A DNA stretch of 64,000 nt from Bog-756 sp963835465. GTDB taxonomy: Bacteria; Actinomycetota; Acidimicrobiia; Acidimicrobiales; RAAP-2. The position numbers and the translations under genes are program-made. This document shows, in pieces, positions 53,062 through 61,525 of this stretch (position 1 is the stretch's first letter; every line of letters begins with the position of its first letter). The DNA lies in contig CAWIFR010000001.1 in assembly GCA_963835465.1 (NCBI GenBank), positions 186,001 through 250,000 on the forward strand, given 5' to 3'. The notes under the pieces were generated by a model that saw only the letters and a program-made list of their open reading frames with translations, was not told the DNA's origin and made no database searches.

Positions 53062-55791
53062 GTGCTGTTCGACGGAGTAAGCCATCAGCTTCCCGACGGC
53101 GACCCCACCGAGACCGCCGAATGGCTCGATGCGTTCGACGATGTGGTCGACGTCCACGGTCGCACCCGGGCCCGCTATCTCTTGATGCGGATCCTCGAAC
53201 GCGCCGGCCAGAAGCACGTGGACTTCCCGGCCACGGTGTCGTCGCCCTACGTCAACACCATCCCCTCGGACGAAGAGCCCGACTTCCCCGGCGACGAGTA
53301 TCTCGAACGCCGGATCCGGGCCTACATCCGATGGAACGCCGCGGTGATGGTGGTCAGGGCAAACGTGCGGTCCGAGGCCATCGGGGGGCACCTGTCCACC
53401 TACGCCAGCTCTGCGTCCCTCTACGAGGTGGGCTTCAACCACTTCTTCCGGGGCAAGGACGACGGACGCCCCGGGGACCAGGTGTACTTCCAGGGCCACG
53501 CCTCACCCGGCATCTACGCCCGGGCCTTCGTCGAGGGCCGGCTGTCCGCCGAGCAGCTGGACAACTTCCGCTTCGAGGTGGGCACCGGCGGCCTGTCCTC
53601 GTATCCGCACCCTCGCCTGATGCCCGAGTTCTGGGAGTACCCCACCGTGTCGATGGGCCTCGGGCCCCTCAACGCCATCGCCCAGGCCCACATGAGCCGT
53701 TACCTCCACGCCCGGGGCCTCGCCGACACCTCGGCCAGCCGGGTCTGGGGCTTCGTGGGGGATGGGGAGTTCGACGAGCCCGAGACCATCGGGGCCCTGG
53801 GCATGGCCGGACGTGAGCACCTCGACAACCTGGTCTTCGTGGTCAACTGCAACCTGCAGCGGCTGGACGGTCCCGTCCGGGGCAACGGCAAGGTCATCCA
53901 GGAGTTCGAGGCGCTCTTCCGGGGGGCCGGCTGGAATGTCATCAAGGTCATCTGGGGCCGGACCTGGGACGACCTGCTGGCCAAGGATGTCGAGGGCGTG
54001 CTGCTCAACAAGATGAACTCCACCGTCGACGGCGAGTTCCAGAAGTACGCCACCGAGTCGGGGGCCTACATCCGGGAGCACTTCTTCGGGCCCGACCCCC
54101 GGCTGCAGGCGCTGGTGGCCCATCTCTCCGACGAGGAGCTGCAGTCCCTGCCGAGGGGCGGCCACGACTACCGAAAGCTGTTCGCCGCCTACAAGGCGGC
54201 GACGGAGCACGTGGGAGCGCCCACCGCCATCCTGGCCAAGACCATCAAGGGATGGACCCTCGGACCCGAGATCGAGGCCCGCAACGCCACCCACCAGATC
54301 AAGAAGATGACCAAGGCGCAACTGCTGACGCTGCGGAACCGGCTCTTCTTGCACGAGGAGATACCCGAGCAGGCCCTCGACGCCGACCTGCCCCCGTACT
54401 TCCGGCCGGCCCCGGACGCCAAGGCCGCCCTCTATCTGGCCGAGCGCCGCCAGGCTCTCGGCGGACCCCTACCCCGTCGGGTCGTCCGGGCCCAACCGCT
54501 CCCACCTCCGGACCCCTCCGGGTTCGCCGACCTGTCGGCCGGGTCTGGACGCCAGGCCGTGTCCACCACCATGGCCTTCGCCCGACTGCTCCGCACCCTG
54601 GTGCGGGATCCCTCCATCGGACCCCGTATCGTGCCCATCGTCTCCGACGAGGCCCGGACCTTCGGCCTCGAGTCCCTGATCAGCGAGGTGCAGATCTACG
54701 CCCCCGAGGGCCAGCGCTACACCCCGGTGGATGCCGGACTGGCCCTTCACTACGCCGAGAGCGCCTCGGGCCAGGTGCTGCAGGAGGGCATCAGCGAGGC
54801 CGGGGCGGTGGCCACCTTCACCGCCGCTGCCACCTCGTACGCCACGTGGGGCGAGTCGATGATTCCCTTCTACCTCTTCTACTCGATGTTCGGATTCCAG
54901 CGGGTGGGCGACCTGCTGTGGGCCCTGGCCGACGCCCGGGGACGGGGCTTCCTGCTCGGGTGCACGGCGGGACGGACGACCCTGAACGGCGAAGGGCTCC
55001 AGCACCAGGACGGCCACTCGTTGCTGCTGGCGTCCACCGTCCCCAGTGTGGCGGCCTACGACCCGGCCTTCTCCTACGAGGTGGCGGCCATCGTCGAGAA
55101 CGGGATCCGTCGGATGACCGGTCCCGACGCCGAGGACCGCTACTGGTACCTGACCCTCTACAACGAGAACTACCCCATGCCGGCCCTGCCCCCCGACCCG
55201 GTGGAGGCCGAGCGGGTCCGGGCGGGGACCATCAAGGGGCTGTACCGATTCGGGGAGGGGCCGATGGACCGCTCGACCGACGCCCCGGGGGGACCGCTAC
55301 GGGCCACCCTGCTGTTCTCGGGATCAGCGTGGAAAGAGACGGTGGAGGCTCAGCGAGTGCTGGCCGCGGACTGGGAGGTCGACGCCGAGGTCTGGTCGGT
55401 GACCTCCTACAAATCCCTACGAGAGGACGCCATCTCGGTGGAGCGGTGGAACCGGCTGCACCCCGGGGAGCCTGAGCGCAGGCCGTTCGTCACTGAGTCC
55501 CTGGGCGAAACCGGTGGTCCTATCGTCGCCGTGACCGACTTCATGCGCTCGGTTCCCGATCAGGTGGCCCGGTGGATGCCCCGACGGTTCACTTCGCTGG
55601 GCACCGATGGATTCGGTCGGTCGGACACCCGGGAGGTCCTCCGGCGCTACTTCGAGGTGGATGCCGCCCACGTGACCGTGGCCGTCTTGTCCAGCCTGGC
55701 CGCCGAGGGCTCGGTTCCGACGTCGGTGGTGGCCGAGGCCATCGAGCGGTACGGGATCGATCCGGGCAGCCACGACCCGTGGTCCGGCTGA
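53062..55791 (+). CDS. aceE: Pyruvate dehydrogenase E1 component, homodimeric AceE
   Basis: About 909 residues. Thiamine-diphosphate binding is shown by FVGDGEFDEPETIGAL with the downstream Asn in NLQRLDGPVRGNGK; SAEQLDNFRFE, YPHPRLMPEFWEYPTVSMGL and the later YTPVDAGLALHYAESASGQ are AceE signatures. It decarboxylates pyruvate and acetylates the E2 lipoyl group. GTG 53062 (VLFDGVSHQLPDGDP) is preferred over an in-frame TTG at 53032; neither has a clear Shine-Dalgarno. The E2, E3 and lipoate genes are 3.5-8 kb away on the other strand. Confidence 0.93.
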   Translation: MLFDGVSHQLPDGDPTETAEWLDAFDDVVDVHGRTRARYLLMRILERAGQKHVDFPATVSSPYVNTIPSDEEPDFPGDEYLERRIRAYIRWNAAVMVVRANVRSEAIGGHLSTYASSASLYEVGFNHFFRGKDDGRPGDQVYFQGHASPGIYARAFVEGRLSAEQLDNFRFEVGTGGLSSYPHPRLMPEFWEYPTVSMGLGPLNAIAQAHMSRYLHARGLADTSASRVWGFVGDGEFDEPETIGALGMAGREHLDNLVFVVNCNLQRLDGPVRGNGKVIQEFEALFRGAGWNVIKVIWGRTWDDLLAKDVEGVLLNKMNSTVDGEFQKYATESGAYIREHFFGPDPRLQALVAHLSDEELQSLPRGGHDYRKLFAAYKAATEHVGAPTAILAKTIKGWTLGPEIEARNATHQIKKMTKAQLLTLRNRLFLHEEIPEQALDADLPPYFRPAPDAKAALYLAERRQALGGPLPRRVVRAQPLPPPDPSGFADLSAGSGRQAVSTTMAFARLLRTLVRDPSIGPRIVPIVSDEARTFGLESLISEVQIYAPEGQRYTPVDAGLALHYAESASGQVLQEGISEAGAVATFTAAATSYATWGESMIPFYLFYSMFGFQRVGDLLWALADARGRGFLLGCTAGRTTLNGEGLQHQDGHSLLLASTVPSVAAYDPAFSYEVAAIVENGIRRMTGPDAEDRYWYLTLYNENYPMPALPPDPVEAERVRAGTIKGLYRFGEGPMDRSTDAPGGPLRATLLFSGSAWKETVEAQRVLAADWEVDAEVWSVTSYKSLREDAISVERWNRLHPGEPERRPFVTESLGETGGPIVAVTDFMRSVPDQVARWMPRRFTSLGTDGFGRSDTREVLRRYFEVDAAHVTVAVLSSLAAEGSVPTSVVAEAIERYGIDPGSHDPWSG

Positions 55792-55883
55792 CCGACCCGG
55801 CGTCCGGGGAGCCCATCGCGTTGACGCCAGTCGCTACGGTGGGCGTCCCACAGTAACGATTGGCCAACCCTGGGAGATCACCG

Positions 55884-56330
55884 ATGACCACCAAGTCCGA
55901 CTTCACCCCCGAGGAGTGGCAGCTCATCCTCGAAGCGCCACCCGGCGCCGGCATGATCGTACTCACCGCACAGAAGGGTGGGTCGATCAGGGAGTCCATT
56001 GCCATGGCCAAGGCCTATGTCGAGGCACGGCAACAGCACGGCGAGAGTGAGCTCCTGGATGAGATCGTGGCGGCCAAGCCAGCCCGTGACCACACCCACG
56101 CTCACTCCGCCGACGAGTTCAAGCACATCGGCCTGGGGCACCTGCGGGACGCGGTGGCCCTCCTCCAGCGCAAGGCCACGGCCCAGGAGGTGGATGAGTA
56201 CCGTCAGTTCATCGTGACCTTGGCCCACAAGGTGGCCGCAGCTCACCGGGAGCACGGCGTGGATATCAGTGAGGCCGAGCAGGCTGCGATCGACGAGATC
56301 AATGCCACACTCCACGAACCGGCCGGGTGA
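55884..56330 (+). CDS. Small soluble helical protein of unknown function
   Basis: 148 residues from ATG 55884, with GGGAG about 8 bases upstream. The N-terminal FTPEEWQLILEAPPGAGMIV, central SIRESIAMAKAYVEARQQ and C-terminal ATAQEVDEYRQFIVTLAHKV suggest an all-helical cytosolic protein; HTHAHS in the middle could bind metal. I do not recognise a named family with confidence. It is downstream of aceE on the same strand and just before the duplicated accessory patch. Confidence 0.7.
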   Translation: MTTKSDFTPEEWQLILEAPPGAGMIVLTAQKGGSIRESIAMAKAYVEARQQHGESELLDEIVAAKPARDHTHAHSADEFKHIGLGHLRDAVALLQRKATAQEVDEYRQFIVTLAHKVAAAHREHGVDISEAEQAAIDEINATLHEPAG

Positions 56331-56362
56331 CCCCGGAGGGTCCAAACTGGCGCGGAGGAAAT

Positions 56363-56553
56363 TCTGCGCTGCGGAACACGCCTCGAGGGCTTCGAAGTCG
56401 TCGAGCTGGAATTCACCGACATCGAACAGATCGGACGGGGCATTCGCCGACGATCTCTTCCGAGTGTGGGTCAGTGAACATGCCGCTTCCCGTCTCGTGC
56501 CCGTGAACGCTCATCCTGCTGTGATGGCGATGATTGCCGCGGTCCAGGACTGA
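56363..56553 (+). pseudogene. Remnant of the DUF4325 end of the HATPase protein
   Basis: After about 56372 the DNA is closely similar to 57976-58156. It retains FADDLFRVWVSEHAASRLVP, the end of a DUF4325 domain, and stops at the same place. One extra base in GGGGCATTCGCC breaks the frame compared with GGGCTTCGCC in the intact copy, and no HATPase or start codon precedes it. It is therefore the decayed 3' end of an older copy. Confidence 0.75.
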
Positions 56554-56803
56554 GCAAGACGTTCGCCGTCTCGGGAAACCACAGAAGGTCAGTCATCGAC
56601 AGCGGCCCCCCGGGACGGCCTTGGGACATCTTGAGGTGGCCAGCCCGCTCGGGGCACGGGCCACCGTCGAAGTCGGACGGTGATGGGAACTCCCATGCGC
56701 TGAGGTCGTGTCCCTGTATCTGAGTGGCGATGAGGCCGCCGACGAACTCCTGAGTACGGATCTGCTGGCTCTTTGGTGGGCATGGTTCTCGACCAGCAGG
56801 TGC
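56372..56803. repeat. Diverged direct repeat, copy A
   Basis: 432 bp resembling 57976-58410 (copy B): end of the DUF4325 gene, the spacer with GCTCGGGGCACGGG, and the first codons of the HhH-GPD gene. Differences are scattered substitutions and a few one- to three-base gaps, so the duplication is not recent. Confidence 0.85.
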
Positions 56804-56992
56804 GACAACCACGGGGTCGCTGGTAGAGGCCCGCAGGGGCCTGCTCGGCCTTCAGGTGGACCAGGGGAGTCGAAACTGCTCCCGCGGAAAGACCGACCCA
56901 AGTGGTTGCTGAGATCGGGCCAGGCCTGGATCGCCAGGCGGGTCAAGTTCCGATCGCTGAACGGTCATTCTCGACGGGTGCTGGCCGCCTGA
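56708..56992 (+). pseudogene. Truncated, frameshifted copy of the HhH-GPD gene start
   Basis: GTG at 56708 replaces the ATG of the intact gene at 58314 and the first ~24 codons are similar (SLYLSGDEAADELL). CTCTTTGG here versus CTCTTTTGG there is a one-base loss that changes frame, and similarity ends at 56803. The remaining frame to 56992 is unrelated to the repair protein. It is a dead fragment. Confidence 0.75.
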
Positions 56993-57003
56993 GCCTGCGA
57001 GGC
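56804..57003. other. Non-coding gap between duplication copy A and the operator
   Basis: 200 bp without a supportable gene. It does not match the sequence after copy B and carries no transposase motif, inverted terminal repeat or tRNA that I can see. Confidence 0.4.
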
Positions 57004-57097
57004 TTTACTCTTTTACTCAAGGACCCGCCAGGCTTCGCCTTAAACTTGACATTTTTACTTAATATACTATCCTGTGGAAATTGAGTCAAAGAGTAAA
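57004..57097 (+). promoter_or_regulatory. 15-bp inverted repeat of TTTACTC heptamers flanking the promoter
   Basis: TTTACTCTTTTACTC (57004-57018) and GAGTCAAAGAGTAAA (57083-57097) are inverted copies matching at 14 of 15 positions, separated by 64 bp. Each arm is two heptamers (TTTACTC/GAGTAAA-like), and a related TTTTTACTTA lies within the promoter spacer. The layout suggests cooperative repressor binding or looping over the promoter between them. The encoded winged-helix protein is the obvious candidate regulator. Confidence 0.7.
57046..57073 (+). promoter_or_regulatory. Sigma-70-type promoter for the HATPase-DUF4325 gene
   Basis: TTGACA at 57046-57051, 16-bp spacer, TATCCT at 57068-57073. 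The -35 is a consensus match, unusual in this GC-rich window. The start codon is about 60-65 bases downstream of the expected transcript start, with no clear Shine-Dalgarno before it. Confidence 0.65.
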
Positions 57098-57141
57098 GGA
57101 TCAGGAGCCTCTCATCCACCGCAAGTCAAACGGCATCATCC

Positions 57142-58156
57142 ATGAGTAAGACCGAGACCGTTCCCGAAGTCATCGCGCGGCTCTTCGCCGCCCGGACCTA
57201 CATCACTTCATCTGAGGTAGCCGCAGCCGCCGGGGTCACACGGCAAGCGGCTCATTACCACCTCAGCCGAATGGTCAAGTCCGGACTGCTCATGACAGAA
57301 GGCGCTCGTCGCTCAAGTCGCTACCGACTCAAGGCACAGCATTCCAGCAAATATGAACTCGCAGGACTGAGCGAGCACGAGGTCTGGGGCGAGCAGCGCC
57401 TAGCTTTCCGGAGCATCGACCCGGACATCCTTGACACGCCGAACCTCATGAAGATCCTGAATTTCGCCTTCACGGAGATGGTCAACAATGCCATCGACCA
57501 CTCGAAGGGGAGCGCCCTCAATGTACGGTGGTTCTTCGAGCCGGGAGCAGGTCGCCTTCGAGGTCGATGACGATGGCGTGGGAGCCTTCGCCTCGATCCG
57601 CGAGTCCCGAGAGCTCGAAGACGACTTTCAGGCGGTCGGTGAGCTCTCCAAGGGAAAGCAGACGACGGACCCGGCCCACCACAGCGGTCTGGGCATCTTC
57701 TTTACATCCCGGATGGTCGACAAGTTCTCCATCTCGGCGAACCAGCTCGTTTGGACAGTCAACAATGAGATCGATGACTACGCGATCGGCTGGCTGGACA
57801 AGCCCCGGACCGGGACACTCGTGCATTGCGAGATTCGACGCGACACTCCGATCACCCCACAGGAGATCTACGACAAGCTCTCCGATCCGGTCTCCAGCCG
57901 ATTCAACCGGACCACGATCCAAGTCGCGCTCTTCCGCGAGGGTGATTTCGTGTCGCGGACGGAGGCCAAGCTGATCGGAACACGCCTCGAGGGCTTCGAA
58001 GTCGTCGAGCTGGACTTCACCGACATCGACCAGATCGGACAGGGCTTCGCCGACGAGCTCTTCCGAGTCTGGGCCAGCGAACATGCCGCCTCCCGTCTCG
58101 TGCCCGTGAACGCTAATCCTGCTGTTACGGCAATGATTGCCGCGGTTCAGGCCTGA
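57142..58156 (+). CDS. Winged-helix / HATPase / DUF4325 single-chain regulator, one-base frameshift
   Basis: Residues about 8-60 form a winged helix (SSEVAAAAGVTRQAAHYHLS, then SRMVKSG). Residues about 95-200 form a Bergerat ATPase: FTEMVNNAIDHS (N box), VDDDGVGAF (G1), HHSGLGIFFTSRMVD (G2). Residues about 260-337 are the STAS-like DUF4325 (LDFTDIDQIGQGFADELFRV). The ATPase resembles RsbW-like anti-sigma kinases, and DUF4325 an anti-anti-sigma-like partner, here on one chain. The frame breaks at GGG 57543-57545; dropping one G gives WFFEPEQVAFEVDDDG and 337 residues in total. As written, ATG 57142 ends at 57570 and an overlapping frame from 57488 continues. A decayed copy of its end lies upstream. 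Confidence 0.8.
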
Positions 58157-58410
58157 GCACAACGAGCGCCACTCGGGTGCACACTGAAGGTCCACTCATC
58201 GATATCGTGCCCGCCCCTGCGAAGCCTCGGGGCACCGTGAGGTGGTTCGGCCGCTCGGGGCACGGGTCACCGTCCAAGTCGAACGGTGATGGGAACTGGC
58301 ATACGCTGAGGTCATGTCCCTGTATCTGAGTGGCGATGAGGCCGCCGACGAACTCCTGAGTTCGGACCCGCTGGCTCTTTTGGTGGGCATGGTTCTCGAC
58401 CAGCAGGTGC
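57976..58410. repeat. Diverged direct repeat, copy B
   Basis: 435 bp similar to 56372-56803; this copy lies within intact genes and spans the DUF4325 end, spacer and HhH-GPD start. The 1.6-kb distance between copies includes the complete HATPase gene and its operator. Confidence 0.85.
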
Positions 58411-58898
58411 CACTGGAGCGCGCCTTCCGGTCGCCCTACGACCTCCGTGCACGACTGGGTGGCCAGCTCGATGCGGCAGCACTCGCCTCTATGGACCCCG
58501 AGGCACTGGCCGCGGTGTTCAGTGAGAAGCCGGCGCTGCACCGATTCCCCAAGTCCATGGCCGGCCGGGTCCAAGAGGTGTGCGCCGTCATCGTCGACTC
58601 CTACGGCGGCGATGCCGCAGCCATCTGGACGTCGGCCGCCGACGGCAAGGAACTGCTGGCCAATGTGAAGGCACTGCCCGGGTTCGGCGAGCAGAAGGCC
58701 CGCATCTTCATCGGCCTGCTGGGCAAGCAGCTCGGGGTCCGGCCCCCCGGCTGGGAGAAGGCGGCCTCACCCTTCGGCGACATGGGGACATTCCGCTCGG
58801 TGGCCGACATCGACTCACCCGAGGCGCTGGCCAAGGTCCGCCAGTACAAACAGAAGATGAAGGCCAAAGCCAAGGCCCAGGCCGCGAAGTCCGGCTGA
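58314..58898 (+). CDS. HhH-GPD-type DNA glycosylase-like protein
   Basis: 194 residues from ATG 58314. LLVGMVLDQQVPLERAFRSP is the start of the HhH-GPD domain, VKALPGFGEQKARIFIGLLG the helix-hairpin-helix, and the domain continues to FGDMGTFRSVADID; the family is the uncharacterised actinobacterial HhH-GPD group (TIGR03252-like, from memory). The catalytic lysine/aspartate pattern of EndoIII is not obvious, so the substrate lesion is unknown. The C-terminus is Lys/Ala-rich. A truncated copy of its first codons lies 1.6 kb upstream. Confidence 0.85.
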   Translation: MSLYLSGDEAADELLSSDPLALLVGMVLDQQVPLERAFRSPYDLRARLGGQLDAAALASMDPEALAAVFSEKPALHRFPKSMAGRVQEVCAVIVDSYGGDAAAIWTSAADGKELLANVKALPGFGEQKARIFIGLLGKQLGVRPPGWEKAASPFGDMGTFRSVADIDSPEALAKVRQYKQKMKAKAKAQAAKSG

Positions 58899-58905
58899 GC
58901 GTCCC

Positions 58906-59574
58906 GTGACGCCCCCAGACCCCTGGGGACTGGCCAAAAGACGGCTGTACCTCTGCACCCCCGACCGCCCGGACCTCGACACCTTCGTCGAGGCGTGCAT
59001 CAGCGGCGGTGTGGACCTGGTCCAACTTCGAGAGAAGCATCTCGACGACGTGCGGCTGTGCGAGCGGGCCCTCGTGGTCAAGCAGGTCTGTCAAGCGCAC
59101 GGCGTGCCCTTCATCCTCAACGACCGACCGGACCTGGCCGCCGCCATCGGGGCCGACGGGGTCCACGTCGGCCAGGACGACGTCTCCCCAGTCGAAGCCC
59201 GCAGGCAGATGGGCCCCGGCGCCATCGTGGGCCTCTCCACGCACGCCGAGTCCGAATTGCACGTGGCCATCGGCCTACCCGGAGGGGACCCCCCAGCCCC
59301 CGTCCAGTATCTCTCGGCCGGGCCGGTGACGCCCACCCCGACCAAGCCCGGCCGGCCGGGCACCGGACTCGGTTACGTCCGGGTCGCCGTGGCCCGCTCC
59401 CCCTGGCCCGTGTGGCTCACCGGAGGGGCCGACCCCACCACAGTTGGGGCTATGGCCGCAGCCGGGGGCCGGCACTTCGTCGCCGTCCGATGGCTCACGG
59501 AGGCCGATGATCCCGGCACCAACGCCCGGCGGCTCCGCCAGGCCATCGAGGAGGCCATCGACCGATCCACTTGA
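58906..59574 (+). CDS. thiE: Thiamine-phosphate synthase ThiE
   Basis: Joins the pyrimidine diphosphate and thiazole phosphate of thiamine. 222 residues from GTG 58906, 7 bp after the repair gene stop. YLCTPDRPDLDTFVEACISG, LVQLREKHLDDV, VPFILNDRPDLAAAIGADGV, HVGQDDVSPVEAR, VGLSTHAESEL and YLSAGPVTPTPTKPG form the complete TIM-barrel ThiE pattern. No TPP riboswitch is seen upstream. No other thiamine gene is in the window. Confidence 0.93.
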   Translation: MTPPDPWGLAKRRLYLCTPDRPDLDTFVEACISGGVDLVQLREKHLDDVRLCERALVVKQVCQAHGVPFILNDRPDLAAAIGADGVHVGQDDVSPVEARRQMGPGAIVGLSTHAESELHVAIGLPGGDPPAPVQYLSAGPVTPTPTKPGRPGTGLGYVRVAVARSPWPVWLTGGADPTTVGAMAAAGGRHFVAVRWLTEADDPGTNARRLRQAIEEAIDRST

Positions 59575-59623
59575 CTGGCAGTGGAGGGCAGCGTCGCGGG
59601 CGGGTACCTCCAGCGGACTCCGA

Positions 59624-60256
59624 CTATCCGGTCGCCTTGACCACCTTGGCGCCAGCCGGGAGCGTCACCGGTGGGGAGGTTCCCACCTGGGAGATGACCA
59701 GGTTGACCGAGGACGTGGACACGGTCAGGGTGAACTGTGACACGTAGGAACCCGTGACCGTGTAGGTGAACTTGCCGGTCTGCTTGCCCTGGGCCGTAGT
59801 CTCCGAGAGCGAGAAGCTGTAGGTGTCACCCGACTGGGTGACATCCTTGGCCTGCTTGGCGTAGGGGAGATAGCCATGGGCGGGATCGAGCGCCTGGGCC
59901 CCCTGGCTGGCCTGTCGGTAGAACGTCAGGTGGTCGGTGGAGGCGCCGGGAGCCACGGTCAAGCTCTGGTATTCATAGTTCCCGATGACGTAGACGTAGG
60001 TGCGCTTGGTCCCACTCTGGATGTAACCACCCAGCCGGTCGGGGGCCTGGTACGTGAGGTAGTCGGTCTGCTTGCCCTGGGGGGTGACCTCGTTCAGTAC
60101 CTCGGAGTAGTTGGCCGCACCCAGCGTGTTGGTCACCGCCTGCTGCAGCGACGCGCTCTTGGGTGACTGGACGACGCCGAGCACCGCGGCACCCGCCCCC
60201 ACCACGGTGAGGAGCCCCAAGAGGAGCCAGCTGATCAGGTTTCTCCCGTTGCTCAT
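59624..60256 (-). CDS. Secreted or membrane-anchored protein of unknown function
   Basis: 210 residues from ATG 60256. A hydrophobic segment (LISWLLLGLLTVVGAGAAVLG) at residues 8-28 acts as signal anchor; there is no lipobox cysteine. The outer part is rich in Thr, Ser, Tyr and beta-strand-like stretches (TYVYVIGNYEYQSLTV, YSFSLSETTAQGK, SYVSQFTLTVSTSSVNLVIS), which recalls LppX/LprG-like half-barrels, but this is a weak resemblance. It converges on thiE. Confidence 0.65.
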   Translation of the reverse strand: MSNGRNLISWLLLGLLTVVGAGAAVLGVVQSPKSASLQQAVTNTLGAANYSEVLNEVTPQGKQTDYLTYQAPDRLGGYIQSGTKRTYVYVIGNYEYQSLTVAPGASTDHLTFYRQASQGAQALDPAHGYLPYAKQAKDVTQSGDTYSFSLSETTAQGKQTGKFTYTVTGSYVSQFTLTVSTSSVNLVISQVGTSPPVTLPAGAKVVKATG

Positions 60257-60280
60257 CGACGGAACGCTAGGCCAGATCGA

Positions 60281-60306
60281 GGGCCCGGAGGTTCAACCCC
60301 CGGCCC
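60281..60306 (-). terminator. Imperfect GC-rich hairpin after the acyl-CoA dehydrogenase
   Basis: A 26-base nearly symmetric element whose arms begin GGGCC and end GGCCC, with two internal mismatches. It lies 53 bp past the acyl-CoA dehydrogenase stop on the minus strand. It could end that transcript. Confidence 0.3.
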
Positions 60307-60358
60307 GGACGAGGAGACGCGTGCAACCCTGCGCAAGGAGATCCCATCGCTCGGCTGC

Positions 60359-61474
60359 TCAGATGCCGATGCGTTGAGCCAGCAGCTCACGGTGGTACGA
60401 GGGATCGCCCAGCATGAGCTCCGAGGATTTGGCCCGCTTGAAGTACAGGTGGGCCGGGTGCTCCCAGGTGAAGCCAATGCCACCGTGGATCTGAATGTTC
60501 TCGGCGGCGGCATGAAAGTAGGCCTCCGAGCAGTAGGACTTGGCCAGGCTGGCCACCACCGGCAGTTCGTCGGAGTCCTCGGCCGCGGCCCAGCCGGCGT
60601 AGTAGGCGGCCGACTTGGCCGACTCCACCTCAAGCAGCATGTCGGCGCACTTGTGCTTGATGGCCTGGAAGCTACCGATCGGACGGCCGAACTGGATTCG
60701 GGTCTTGGCGTACTCCACCGAGCTGTCCAGGCATCGCTGGGCCCCGCCGACCTGCTCGGCGGCCAGGGCCACGGCCGCCAGGTCCAGGGTCTTGGACAGA
60801 CCGGGTGCGGCCCCTCCGTCAGTGCCGATCAACCAGGCTGGCGTGTCGGAGAACTCCAGTCGGGCCTGCTTGCGAGTCTGGTCCATGGTGGCCAGAGGGG
60901 TGCGGGTGAGGCCCTCCGCGTCACCCTTCACGCCGAAGAGGGACAGTCCGGCCGGCGTCCGGCCGACCACCAGGATCAAGTCCGCCACATGGCCGTCGAT
61001 CACGAACGACTTGTGGCCACTGAGGGACCAGCCCTCACCCGAGGGCGCCGCGGCCAGGGTGATGCCGTCGGCGTCCCAGCGACCCGAGTCCTCGGTAAAG
61101 GCCAGGGTGGCGATCGTCTCACCGGCCGCGATGTCCGGCAACAGGTACTCCATGGCCTTGGTGTCACCCGAGGTCAGAATGGCGTTTGCCCCGAGCGCCA
61201 CCGTGGAGAAGAACGGCGCACACAGGAGGGCGGCGCCCATCTCCTCCAGCACGACGATGAGCTCGACGTACGAGAAGCCAGAGCCGCCGTACTCCTCGGG
61301 GATGGTGAGCGACTGCAGTCCCAGCTGCTCAGCCATCTGGGTCCACACCGCCGGGTCGTAGCCCTCGGTGGTCTCCATCAGCCGGCGGACCTCGGTCTCG
61401 GGAGACTTGTCGTCGAGGAAGCGCTTGACCGACTTGCGCAGCTCGTCCTGTTCCTCGCTGAAGGCGAAGTTCAT
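60359..61474 (-). CDS. Acyl-CoA dehydrogenase
   Basis: 371-residue FAD flavoenzyme. FSEEQDELRKSVKRFLDDKS opens the N-terminal helical domain, IPEEYGGSGFSYVELIVVLE follows, LAFTEDSG is the FAD-contact motif of the middle domain, and TRIQFGRPIGSFQAIKHKCADM and HGGIGFTWEHPAHLYFKRA form the C-terminal domain with the E that usually acts as base in that loop. The acyl chain is not predictable. ATG 61474 is preceded at some distance by direct repeats that may be an operator. No electron-transfer partner gene is near. Confidence 0.9.
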   Translation of the reverse strand: MNFAFSEEQDELRKSVKRFLDDKSPETEVRRLMETTEGYDPAVWTQMAEQLGLQSLTIPEEYGGSGFSYVELIVVLEEMGAALLCAPFFSTVALGANAILTSGDTKAMEYLLPDIAAGETIATLAFTEDSGRWDADGITLAAAPSGEGWSLSGHKSFVIDGHVADLILVVGRTPAGLSLFGVKGDAEGLTRTPLATMDQTRKQARLEFSDTPAWLIGTDGGAAPGLSKTLDLAAVALAAEQVGGAQRCLDSSVEYAKTRIQFGRPIGSFQAIKHKCADMLLEVESAKSAAYYAGWAAAEDSDELPVVASLAKSYCSEAYFHAAAENIQIHGGIGFTWEHPAHLYFKRAKSSELMLGDPSYHRELLAQRIGI

Positions 61475-61525
61475 CCTGATCTCTCTTCCCCTGGGCCAGC
61501 CCCGGGAGGGCCGCGCTGCCCGATT

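Noticed and set aside
56340..57003. Insertion sequence at the duplicated patch
   Set aside because: No transposase motif, terminal inverted repeats or target duplication were found; the repeat consists of chromosomal gene ends.
60257..60358. AGGTTCAACCCC as a tRNA T arm
   Set aside because: It lies within a GC hairpin and has no other tRNA arms.
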